From Limonium bicolor (Eukaryota; Streptophyta; Magnoliopsida; Caryophyllales; Plumbaginaceae), in contig CM041777.1 of NCBI GenBank assembly GCA_023374045.1, forward strand, positions 91,816,300-91,880,299: a stretch of 64,000 bases of DNA, written 5' to 3'. The position numbers were made by a program, and so were the translations under genes. Below, one piece after another: positions 12,606 through 24,519 of this stretch (within the stretch, counting starts at the first letter, position 1; each line of letters starts with the position of its first letter). Below the pieces are notes generated by a model. That model was not told the DNA's origin, made no database searches, and saw only the letters and a list, made by a program, of their open reading frames with translations.

Positions 12606-14230
12606 AGACCTTTGTTTTCCTTTTCACATTCAACTCCAAACTTCACCCCATATAACCTAGTACCCCCTAACCTCATTTGGGCACTTCAAACACACCTTTA
12701 GCCATGTGCTAAACTCTTTAAATCACTCACCAAAACCATTTTATCATTCACAAACTTCTTACAAAGTTCCTAGCACTTGGGATGTTTTCTCCTTAAGTTT
12801 CATAAGTGGTAGTTCACCAGTAATGACCACTACATCAAGGTGTTTCCTCTACACCTTAACATCATCTCTCAGCTCCTTTTCTTACTAACTAAATCTCCTT
12901 GTTACAACTCCTTGAATTCTTTTCTCAAAACCTTACTTAAACATCATTTCTTCCTTGGATATCAACATTACCTAAACCTTAAACAAACTTCTCCAAGACT
13001 TAAATACATCCTCAAAACACACATTGAATTCCTAGAACTTCCAAGATAACACCTAAATCCTTGCATCACTCTAAATCACCTTAATACTTGTTTTTCTTCT
13101 CAAGTAAACATTTATTCACCTTTAACACTTCCTAGTTCACCAAAACTCACTTAAAACACTTAGAACTTCTTACACATTTCCCAAATTTGGCCATAGCTTC
13201 TCTTGTATACACTCACATCCAAACACTTAGGTTTTTACCTTATTTCATTCAAGAACACCTAAAATCCATCAAACACATCTTTATACACAAACTTCACACA
13301 CTAAACACTACATCACAATATAGTGCATAACTTAAATTGCTTGGCACTTAGGCCCTTAAATAACATGGCTCTTAGGCCCTTAAATTGCATAAACCATAAA
13401 CACTGAATTTCCCACATAAATAATGCCTTTGACCTGCAAATACATACACCAAAACATATTTCTTTTACTAATCTCCTTGAGAACATTTTGCTAGGTCACT
13501 CACCATTGGCTCCTTAGGTATTTTATCAAGCAAATCAAGCTCATTTTCCTAAGGCATTTAAACTACATTGAGATAGTTTGTTTACCTCTTTTTCCTCACA
13601 AACTTCTTTCTTGGTTCCTTGTAAACCGGTGGGGTGTTTGGTTGTTTGTCAACTTCTAAACATTATACAAACAACATAATGAGTATTCAAGCATTATGCT
13701 TCATCTCATTGTAAACCCTAGTTACACATATTGTTTTAACACATTAAGGTAATCGTTTTACCTTGGAATTGGAAGAGAACTTGAATAAGTATCAAGAGAG
13801 GACTCCTCCTAGCCCTTGGAAGATCCAAATGAAGCTAAAACAAGCAAGATAAACACACCATGGTGAGGTGAATTTTCGGACAACACAAAACATGAAGGAA
13901 ACTTGATTTTTCTTTGAGTTTCCTTACCTTGAAGCAAAGGAGAACAAGAATATGTGAAAAGATGAGCTCAAGCTCCTTCAATGGTGAATCTTCATGGCAC
14001 CAAAATTGAGTTCTTGAAGATTTGAAAAGAGGGAAGTGTAGAGCTTGACCTAACTAAGACAAATATGGTCTTGGAATTTGATTTGGCCAGGGAAGGGAAT
14101 ACAAGTAGTGAAAGAAGATGAAGAATGAGTGTGGGCTGTTTGGAAACCGATGGAGAGAGGAGGAAGAAGAAGACCATCGTGGGAAATGAAGGAAGGAATG
14201 AGAGAATGAAGATAACACTTGCTTTTGGAG

Positions 14231-14333
14231 ATATTTATGTACTAAAGTAACTTTCTTCTTTTTACTTTCTTTTCCTTCCTTTCCTTTAATTGATTTTACA
14301 TGGTGGTGACTCACCTTACTACAAAAACCGGCC
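14231..14333 (-). promoter_or_regulatory. LTR promoter block: TATA, TGAGTCA, GGCCGGTT
   Basis: On the minus strand: AACCGGCC complement (14326-14333), TGAGTCA (14307-14313, a bZIP-type core), then ATAAATATC (14231-14239). A CT-rich putative leader follows. The order and spacing recur in A2, A' and both F LTRs. Confidence 0.6.
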
Positions 14334-15034
14334 ACCATTATAATAGAAGGGTAATATAGTCTTTATTGACTCATTTAATTACTTATAACATTATATGTTC
14401 ATACTAGCTTGTAAAATTACTATTCACAAATACAAGGCACATAGAAGTGAAATTTTTGATTTCCCACTAATATGGCCACCCAAATGTGATACTATATAGT
14501 ACACATGTTAATTAAAGAGTAATGATGGACATTTAGCCATTCAAAACTCATTTACAAGACAATTTTTCAAAAACGTGCTTTAAGACTCCTTAAAGCACAT
14601 TTTGTGTTTTAACTTGTTTTCAAGCTTGGTTTCCTTTAGTAATTGATTTAATATGTTCATTAACATATAAATAAGGTATAGGTATGACCATTAGGTCTTA
14701 TACACATTCATCCCAAGCTTAGAGCACATTTTGCTCATATTGACTTTAAGGTATTACCTTATGTTTTATTTGGTTTAACTGTCCACCAAAGTTTCTTAAG
14801 GACTTATTTAGCCTTATTAAATCATAATTAAATGTTATCAAGTCCTGGTAGGCTCTTTGGGTCCTAACCAAGTTCACGCATAGCTTAGAGCATGTTTTTG
14901 CTCATACTGTGTCTTAGTGCTTAATTGCACTTTACTACATTCCATATTGTCCACTGATGTTTCTAAGGCACTTTTTAGCCTTTATATAACATGGTTTGAT
15001 ATTTAAACCACATATCAAGGTTTGGGGTATTTCA

Positions 15035-15071
15035 ATCTACCCCCCTTAAAAGAACTTCGTCCTCGAAGTTC
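15035..15071 (-). other. LARD A polypurine tract (PPT1) with stem-loop
   Basis: The plus strand reads ATCTACCCCCCTTA against the LTR end, so the minus strand is a polypurine tract that primes plus-strand DNA. Next to it GAACTTCG-TCCT-CGAAGTTC (15052-15071) forms a perfect 8-bp stem with a 4-base loop. Confidence 0.9.
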
Positions 15072-16366
15072 ACACTTCCCACACATCATTAGATTGAACA
15101 CAGGAATCACTTGGAAATAAACTTCCATAACTAACACTTTACATCACAACCTCGGACTTGATGGTCCGGGCAACACATTCACATCCACACATAACATAAC
15201 ATATCCAAATGATAACCTCGGACTCTATGGTCCGGGTATCTTAACAACACTTACACATACATAACAACCCCCTTGACTCACTGGTCTTGGGTAACATAAC
15301 AACATTTGGACACATAGGTCCCCACAACATAACAGTCTTTAGACACATAGGTCTATGTAACACCACTCATTTAGACTCATAGGCCTTGATAGTATACACT
15401 TTAGGAAATCCAAGTCAAACAACATTCATTACACATACCACACAACATGTCAGAGCATGTATAGCAATCAAAAATATCCTTGATATACACTGTGATCCCG
15501 CAGAACACGGTCGCGATGGACACCTTCCGTCCCCGTGCCTTTAGGAGATTAAAACAATCACATAAGTTTAAAATTTCTTGTGAGGTTAAGTAAGAAGACT
15601 TTAATTATGTAAAGTATCCACCAACGTTTTATAAATACCAATTTAAAATCCTTTTGAAAACACACACAACTCCAAGTCCAACTTAAGCTCTTTGCTTCTT
15701 TTATTAGCGTGGTTATTCGTGACCACTTATAGGGAGTTTCAAGAGTCATCCAACCCTGATGTGATCAGCATCAGTGTTGAACTATCCCTCCACTCCAATT
15801 TGTGTTCGGCTTCCCTTGATCACATGCAAATCAAGTTCCACCTCCCACTTCATTTTCAAGCATCAAGTAAGTCACTCATTTCCAATTTTCTATCTTTTGA
15901 ATCATTCTAGTCATGATCACAACATCTCCAAAGGATAGAACTCCGTCTATCAGTTACCTCCATTCACTTTTAATTTTGTCGCCTAGGGAATCTTATTCTC
16001 ACTAGGTTCTATGTCGGTATCATGCCCTTTCATGCATCACTATAAAATATATATATATACACATATATTTTATCAAAATACAACACCTGGTTTTACATTT
16101 ATACACTGTCGGGGCTTTTGTTCCCCCAGGAGTTTATCTACTCCCCACACTTGTACAATCACACACAACTGTTAACAAACACACACACTTATCACAATGG
16201 TATTCGCATCTTCTGTGCGCAATTACCACAATTAAACCATGAATGAATGTGTATGTTTACGTAACACACACACCAATCATCAAAACAAACAATAATTTTG
16301 TGCTATGCACAATATGAGTCACATTTCACATACACTACGTACGCTTGTACGGTAAGTGGTTTTGCG
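15072..16366 (-). other. LARD A interval between PPT1 and PPT2, rich in small inverted repeats
   Basis: Non-coding. Near 15150-15390 a row of degenerate units recurs (GGACTTGATGGTCC, GGACTCTATGGTCC, GGACACATAGGTCC, AGACACATAGGTCT), each a small stem-loop. Near 15490 a block with GATCCCGCAGAAC and GGTCGCGATGGACACC is kept in LARD F. An AT run lies near 16045-16070. Confidence 0.7.
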
Positions 16367-16403
16367 CTCTACCCCCCTTAAAAGGGATTACGCCCACGTA
16401 ATC
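16367..16403 (-). other. LARD A second polypurine tract (PPT2) with stem-loop
   Basis: The plus strand has CTCTACCCCCCTTA (16367-16380), almost the PPT1 sequence. GATTACG-CCCA-CGTAATC (16386-16403) follows, a perfect 7-bp stem with a 4-base loop. Confidence 0.85.
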
Positions 16404-19400
16404 AGTCACTAACATTGCTCAAATGTTCTGCCGTCGTGAAGTGTTTTAACTTCCACGCGGTCTATTACACAATGGATTCTGATTAGCGGATCTTAACCAT
16501 ATTGGCGGTTTAGTCCCTAAACCAAGAATTCGCATTGGAGTTATAACTCATAACCGGTTTCGGTCCTGGCCTGTGAGGCTTTTAGGCGTTAATAATTAGC
16601 CATCCACTCATAATCGTTATTCATGTTTTACATTTGAATCACTGGTTCACTAGTTTCTGCTGCGAAACTCTAATAACTGTAGAGCTTAATTGCTCCCTTT
16701 TGTTATTCTTACTGTATTGTACATCCCCAATTGTCACCTTCCTCTTGGTAACAATGGTTTCTCAACCGACGCGTGGTATCTTTTACCGTTAGCGAATTCG
16801 GTGAGTTATAAACTTTCCATCCACTTCCATGATAATTTACTGTGTATACAGCTATGTATTTCACAATGATTGACTTGTTCCCTTCCGACTTACTGTCGGT
16901 TGAGTTTGAGCTACTACCTAGTGTGTAGTGCTCTCTCAGTTATTCCAACCTTTGTGGTATATTCCATACCGATATTTGGCAGCTAGTGCTACTGTAGTCA
17001 CTTACTGTTAATCATATTTCCACGTTCGGTTTTGTACAAGTACTCCTTTATTGGTGCAGCCTTGCATTTCCTATGCATCGGCCATTATAACATTATTGCT
17101 CCACAATTAACATGTCTCCAATTCCTAGCTATCTCATTTGATCATTACTGCGCAAGTGCAATACCAAAACACTCAGTCATACAGAGTGCAGAGGCGTAAA
17201 CTCTTGACAGTAAATCCCTCATGCGACTCGCCATGGAATTCACACTGAGTTCCTCACCACACGGTACCTACCACTGGCTTATTGCCCAGTCTGTTTAACA
17301 TCACTCATCTTGCATCTCCACTGAGTTTAACTCATAACTGGCCTTATCCGCCACATCATTATTTAACAACACTTATACAACGGTCGCTTACTGCGCACCG
17401 TACTTATTGTATAACACTAACTCACATCGTATTTACTGTCACCTCAACTTCCACACATAAACTTACATTTTCACATTTTGGTTCATCCCTCCTTTGGATG
17501 ACCACTGAATGCTCCTTGAGCATCGATCATTCGAGTCACAAGCCGGCGTTATTCAGCCAGGTGCTTCACTTTATACACATACTACTAAGCTAATTTCTCT
17601 TTCAATAATTACATGGTCAATCCTTAACATATTCCTTGAACTTGATTCACGTAACTACCGCTCCCGCGGTTTCACAGTATCGAGAGGTATCCCCCCTCTT
17701 AATGCAGTGGTTCGTTTACCACTCTATTCGCTTATACAACTTAAACTTCTACCATCAATCGAATTTATATAACATATCTTGCTTATGGCTTATAAGCCTT
17801 ATTTGCCTTGAGCTGGGCTCATTGTAGGCTGTCCACACACATGTACTCCTCTGTACTACATTACATGGTTTGAATATTACATTGGGCTCCATGACAAGGT
17901 CGTTGCATTCCGTTTCCTTTCATGGGATGCCCCTTAGGATTGTCAGTCCGTCTCCTGACAACTTATGTCTAAACTGGGCGTTAGTTTCAACCCTCGTGCT
18001 TCTGTCATGCATTTCATTCAACAATTGTTGATGTGAACACCCTTCAAGGATTGCTCCTGGGTGTTGTTAAGTTATGCCTTTACATTTGGCTCACACTTAT
18101 TGGTACATTCCGTTAGCTACGCCTTTCGCGTTCTTTACTGGTTATTATCTTCTTCTGTGAAGATTAACATTTCCTGGTAGTGTAGGTACTCATTCTGGGA
18201 GTTCATCCCGTTCATTGTACATTAATGTGTCCACATTAGGCATCTGCTTGTCACGTATAGGCTGGGTCACCATTCCAGCTATCATGTTTATTCCTCGGAA
18301 TTCTTAAGACATATGTGATGTCTTCATATTGCAGTTAGTGCACTTCGCACCTCCTGACTCTTAAACATTTCCTTGAAGATTAATTCACTGACTCCTTTAG
18401 TCTGGTTCTCAACTGAGTCCCTTAACCTCAATCATTCCTTGTAATCCTTAGCTCCTGTTTGATTTATACTGCTGACCGTAGACGGAGTCGACTACTTCCC
18501 GTGCTTCGGACTCTACTGGTATACATATTATGGGGTATCATACTGATACATTACTACTTACCCAATAACCTATAAGTAGGTCTGTCAGGCCCACATGCTC
18601 CTATCGGAGTGCGGTCGTCCCACAACACGTTGGTACACTTGTAGTGTCCGTCACACGCCTAGGTGAAGTATTCTGTTGTCAACTCCCTATATTGTCCCGT
18701 GACAATATTCATTCTTTACTTCCCGAACTTAATCGAGGGAAAGTTTATCCACTATTGCATCCTTGTCATTGCTCTTGGTTTCACTGGTTGGTTTAAAAGA
18801 AGGTTGGAAAGAAGTGTTGGTTTGAAGAAAATCCGTTTGAAAGAAAAGGGTTTGTGAAAGATTAGGTTTTGAAAGAAATTTTCCATGGTTTACAACATCT
18901 CTTCTTACCTTAGTCAAGCCTAGCTTCTGGCTGACTGGTGTACTTCCAATTACAGAGGTTAGGCTAACAGGCCCTTCCACTGTTATGACGATCACCTTTA
19001 ACTCCATGGTACTTTCCCAAGTATTTGTAGTAGTTATAAATTTCCCGAATAGCCCTGTTATAGCAGCACTTGCTATAGCAAGTGCGCCATGCTAACTGGC
19101 TATCAGTTCAACGCATACCGGTTGTGGTATTGTTTTCGCCCATATTGTCATCAGTGGCCTTGTTGGCCCTCACTGATCTTACTGCCTTGATAAATACTCC
19201 TATAGGTGATTTCTCACTGTATTCACATGATATTCATTTACTAGGGTGTTTCCCATTCTGGGAGACCCCTTGTTCTTAGTATTGTATTTGCTTTGTAGCC
19301 CGTTCCACGTATTTGGGCATTACATTGTAGTTCCTTGACGGTTGGTATACCGTTGGTGTTTTATTTATCAACTGTGGTTCCGTAGACTCTTGTCTCGGAT

Positions 19401-19869
19401 TCCATTAATCCATTTCTTGCCTGTTGCACGGTTGGTGCGTTGCAAGCTGGTCATCCTCGACTGCTCGGCATGTCGACCCAGGTTGCTGGAAATTCTATTC
19501 TTCTATACACAAGATTCTTCATTCTTCGCTATTAAATGCGGTTAACATTGTTTAGATGAAACCGTCCTCCGGGATTCCCAGTTTTCGGATCAACCGTATG
19601 ACAGGTTCTTCGTACCCTAAAGGTATTTAATAACAGCCAGATCGGGTATTCCCGAGTATGAGAGCGGACTTCCATCTCTCTGGCGTTCTTCTTCCCAAGT
19701 TATCAAACAGGGACTGTGGAGGGTGGATGGATATTGTAGGTTTCCAGTAGTCACTGGTAGTTCCTATCTAGCGTATCTCTCACGCTATCACTCAACCCTT
19801 AACCCAAAGTACTTAAATCCTAACTCGGTATTTCCTAACTCGGTAATTCAGTCATCAGAGCGATACTTC
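16404..19869 (-). other. LARD A non-coding interior
   Basis: No zinc knuckle, protease, RT, RNase H or integrase motif was found in any frame. The sequence is closely matched by 54641-58178 of LARD F, which shows DNA-level conservation without a shared reading frame. Frames of 60-100 codons here are not kept in F. The part next to the PBS may hold packaging or dimerisation signals; that is inference. Confidence 0.75.
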
Positions 19870-19882
19870 GCTCTGATACCCA
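19870..19882 (-). other. LARD A primer binding site (tRNA-Met, one extra base)
   Basis: The minus strand is TGG-GTATCAGAGC, the B and F site with one extra base in the CC run. The extra base may be a consensus error. Confidence 0.85.
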
Positions 19883-19887
19883 CTTTT

Positions 19888-22800
19888 TGTAACACCCCCA
19901 TCCAAACAAAAACATACTTACAACAAATTGCAGCGGATTTACAACCTCATCACATTATTAACTCCCTGGTGTTACACGCCGTTAGCCACCCACGTGGCTA
20001 CAAGGCTAGTCCATATACATTGTACCGGTCTGATGGGCTAAATTCCCGAGCGACTATACATTTTTATCCCTTTACATTACACAACAACCACAACATACAC
20101 CTTATCAACTATCCGAGTATTATAAACTGGTGCCGACAACAACATCGTCTTACTACACCTACTGTATACATACACTTAAAAGTTTACCCATGTACAAGAC
20201 TACCACCTCCTCCTACTCTCGAACGGCTTCCAGCACTTCGTACCTGAAATAGGAAAAGAAGAGAAGGGGTGGCCCCCAAGGGGCTCAGCACCTTTGCTGG
20301 TATGGTAATCCCGCAGCCCACATGCTACCGGCCACGCACAACTAATTGTCGTCTTAGCATGCATTTGATTATATTTAAATCATGCATGTGACAATAACAC
20401 ACACTTAACATTTCGCCTCAATGGCCTCAACAATCGGATAATACATCCTACTTAACAAGTCACCCATGGTATTCACTCATCCCTAGAGTGTTTCTCCTCC
20501 AACGGAGCTACTCCTTAATAGACGACACATACCCTTAGATCGGGTTATCCTTAAACGTCTCTTATCACAAACTGGGAATCATATCCATGATCCACACCTA
20601 CACATTATACAAACACACACCACATTATACAACCTACAACATTCACTACATACAACACTTAGCACACTTTGCACGTTTCTACGTACACAACATAACACCG
20701 CAATATATTGCAACACACAAACATACATAACATAACGGGTGCGGTTCTCATAGGACCAACCCAAAATCGTTTATACACTGGTGAGCCTAGAGAACAATAT
20801 CAGTCTCATGATAAGCTCGTTATACAACAACACTCATTAACCGTCCTAATAGTTGGACGAGTAACTTAAGTTAAGGCGGTTCGGGTTTGGAGGCCCGAAC
20901 ACACCACACAAACACATGTTCCCCCTAAACGATCATAAGTCAGAATAGCAAGCTTGGAGTAAGCTAATGGGAGATCATAACCCGTGAGGGAACAACCATA
21001 CAAAGAGAAGGGTAATGCTAGGAAGGATACCCTCTCCCAACAACGCGCACCGGCCAAACCGATTCCTCACTACTGTTAGTACATACTTACTTTAGACACT
21101 ACTTAGAACCCCCTATGGAGCCTGTCACATAACAACTCAAACAGTATTACAACTGGTTAAACTTACAAGGGAGACCCCTACATTCACATACACATATCAC
21201 CATTTAACACACGCATAGCCTGGTTAGTACGTCCCATGGTACGGGTCGTTTACTCCGAATACCGAACTCTCATGTGATCCTAGACTCAGTTAACTAAGGT
21301 TAACACTGCCGAGGTTTAAATGGTATCGGAGTTGAACACGCCACATATATGAATTACTGTAAACTCATTACATGTTTTATCTTACAACGTGGCAAACATC
21401 AGAAAACACATTGGCATACAAGCCGGTGTAATCCGGTAGACGCAGGTTGCAAGAAAACCATACCTGTCACCGGAGTCCACTTTACCACGTCCACTTATGT
21501 TCCTCGAGCAATTCTCGAACACTGTTAACATCACACGTGTTTTTATTAACATTGGGGTAACATGTTTGTTTAAAGTCTAACGCTTATAACTTTTCCCCGT
21601 TAACTTGGTTAAATAACTTTACATTTTTAACTTGTTTTTACTTTCACATTTATTACAACTTTTCACCCACTTAATTGTCATTAAACTCACCTAACAGTCC
21701 TTAACAACCTCATAACATCATTACCTATCATCCCCATCATTACATAGCATTTCATAACCTTAAACAACATTTTTGGTCCGACCGACCTTACCGACCGAAC
21801 TTGTCCAAGTTCGGTCCATTCCAGAACACATTTCCGTCAAAATTTTCTACTCCGACCGACCTTGTAAGTTCGGTCGCATGTTCGGTCTATTCCCGAGACT
21901 TTCTTCCCCTTTGAAAATTTGGCTCGACCGAACTTGCCAAGTCCGGTCCTATGTTCGGTCGTTTCCAGAAACTTAATCCGTACACAAAATACAAGCCCGA
22001 CCGACCTTGCAAGTCCGGTCCCCAAGGTCGGCCTTTTCCAGAAACCAATTCTCGCAGGTAAACTGGGCTCGACCGAACTTGCAAGTCCGGTCGCAAGTTC
22101 GGTCTGCCCCAGACCTTTGTTTTCCTTTTCACATTCAACTCCAAACTTCACCCCATATAACCTAGTACCCCCCCCTAACCTCTTTGGGCACTTCAAACCA
22201 ACCTTTAGCCATGTGCTAAACTCTTTAAATCACTCACCAAAACCATTTTATCATTCACAAACTTCTTACAAATTCCTAGCACTTGGGATGTTTTCTCCTT
22301 AAGTTTCATAAGTGGTAGTTCACCAGTAATGACCACTACATCAAGGTGTTTCCTCTACACCTTAACATCATCTCTCAGCTCCTTTTCTTACTAACTAAAT
22401 CTCCTTGTTACAACTCCTTGAATTCTTTTCTCAAAACCTTACTTAAACATCATTCTTCCTTGGATATCAACATTACCTAAACCTTAAACAAACTTCTTCT
22501 CCAGACTTAAATACATCCTCAAAACACACATTGAATTCCTAGAACTTCCAAGATAACACCTAAATCCTTGCATCACTCTAAATCACCTTAATACTTGTTT
22601 TCTTCTCAAGTAAACATTTATTCACCTTTAACACTTCCTAGTTCACCAAAACTCACTTAAAACACTTAGAACTTCTTACACATTTCCCAATTTGGCATAG
22701 CTTCTCTTGTATACACTCACATCCAAACACTTAGGTTTTTACCTTATTTCATTCAAGAACACCTAAAATCCATCAAAACAATCTTTATACACAAACTTCA

Positions 22801-24519
22801 CACACTAAGCACTACATCACAATATAGTGCATAACTTAAATTGCTTGGCACTTAGGCCCCTTAAATAACATGGCTCTTAGGCCCTTAAATTGCATAAACC
22901 ATAACACTGAATTCCCACATAATAATGCCTTTGACCTGCAAATACATACACCAAAACATATGTTCTTTTACTAATCTCCTTGAGAACATTTTTTGCTAGG
23001 TCACTCACCATTGGCTCCTTAGGTATTTTATCAAGCAAATCAAGCTCATTTTCCTAAGCATTTAAACTACATTGAGATAGTTTGTTTACCTCTTTTTCCT
23101 CACAAACTTCTTTCTTGGTTCCTTGTAACCGGTGGGGTGTTTGGTTGTTTGTCAACTTCTAAACATTATACAACACATAATGAGTATTCAAGCATTATGC
23201 TTCATCTCATTGTAAACCCTAGTTACACATATTGTTTTTAAATTTAAGGTAATCGTTTTACCTTGGAATTGGAAGAGAACTTGAATAAGTATCAAGAGAG
23301 GACTCCTCCTAGCCCTTGGAAGATCCAAATGAAGCTAAAACAAGCAAGATAAACACACCATGGTGAGGTGAATTTTCGGACAACACAAAACATGAAGGAA
23401 ATTGATTTTTCTTTGAGTTTCCTTACCTTGAAGCAAAGGAGAACAAGAATATGTGAAAAGATGAGCTCAAGCTCCTTCAATGGTGAATCTTCATGGCACC
23501 AAATTGAGTTCTTGAAGATTTGAAAAGAGGGAAGTGTAGAGCTTGACCTAACTAAGACAAATATGGTCTTGGAATTTGATTTGGCCAAGGATCACAAGTT
23601 ACATGAAAAAGATGAAGAATGAGTGTGGCTGTTTGGAAACCGATGGAGAGAGGAGGAAGAAGAAGACCATCGTGGGAAATGAAGAAGGATGAGAGAATGA
23701 AGATAACATTGCTTTTGGAGATATTTATGTACTAAAGTAACTTTCTTCTTTTACTTTCTTTTCCTTCCTTTCCTTTAATTGATTGATTTTACATGGTGGT
23801 GACTCACCTTACTACAAAAAACCGGCCACCATTATAATAGAAGGGTAATATAGTCTTAATTGACTCATTTATTACTTATAAACATTATAGTTCATACTAG
23901 CTTGTAAAATTACTATTCACAAATACAAGGCACATAGAAGTGAAATTTTTGATTTCCCCACTAATATGGCCACCCAAATGTGATACTATATAGTACACAT
24001 GTTAATTAAAGAGTAATGATGGACATTTAGCCATTCAAAACTCATTTACAAGACAATTTTTCAAAAACGTGCTTTAAGACTCCTTAAAGCACATTTTGTG
24101 TTTTAACTTGTTTTCAAGCTTGGTTTCCTAGTAATTGATTTAATATGTTCATTAACATATAAATAAGGTATAGGTATGACCATTAGGTCTTATACACATT
24201 CATCCCAAGCTTAGAGAATTTTGCTCATATTGACTTTAAGGTATACCTTATGTTTTATTTGGTTTAACTGTCCACCAAATTTCTTAGGACTTATTTAGCC
24301 TTATTAAATCATAATTAAATGTTATCAAGTCCTGGTAGGCTCTTTGGGTCCTAACCAAGTTCACGCATAGCTTAGAGCATGTTTTTGCTCATACTGTGTC
24401 TTAGTGCTTATTGCACTTTATACTACATCCATATTGTCCACTGATGTTTCTAAGGCACTTTTTAGCCTTTATATAACATGGTTTGATATTTAAACCACAT
24501 ATCAAGGTTTGGGTATTCA
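19888..24519 (-). repeat. LARD A 5' LTR (4632 bp)
   Basis: Collinear with 10356-15034, differing mostly by 1-2 base gains or losses. It starts TGTAACACCCCC and ends GGGTATTCA, a shortened form of the other end. Minisatellite at 21775-22105; TATA at about 23721-23730; TGACTCA at 23800-23806. Confidence 0.9.
21775..22105. repeat. hairpin minisatellite in LARD A 5' LTR
   Basis: Copy of the array at 12271-12605 with a few single-base indels. Confidence 0.88.

Larger units (their letters stand above)
10356..15034 (-). repeat. LARD A 3' LTR (4679 bp)
   Basis: The plus strand starts TGTAACACCCC and ends GGGGTATTTCA directly before the PPT. It carries a minisatellite (12271-12605), and upstream of the putative start a TATA, a TGAGTCA and a GGCCGGTT motif. 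It holds no credible gene; short frames on both strands are not kept in the related LTRs. Confidence 0.92.
10356..24519 (-). mobile_element. LARD A: complete non-autonomous gypsy-type element
   Basis: Two near-identical LTRs (10356-15034, 19888-24519) flank a 4.85 kb interior with a PPT at one end and a tRNA-Met PBS at the other, but without gag or pol. LTRs above 4 kb with a non-coding interior fit the LARD class (large retrotransposon derivatives, known from barley). The PBS and PPT match chromovirus B, a likely helper type. The flanks do not match: LTR C on the left, a broken B LTR on the right. Confidence 0.88.

Noticed and set aside
12332..12676. Minus-strand 114-codon frame with LASSV repeats (also 21837-22196)
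   Set aside because: Minisatellite translation; differs in frame between the paired LTRs.
19723..20247. Plus-strand 174-codon frame
   Set aside because: It runs across the PBS and LTR boundary, is antisense to the element and has no counterpart at 58020-58560 of LARD F.
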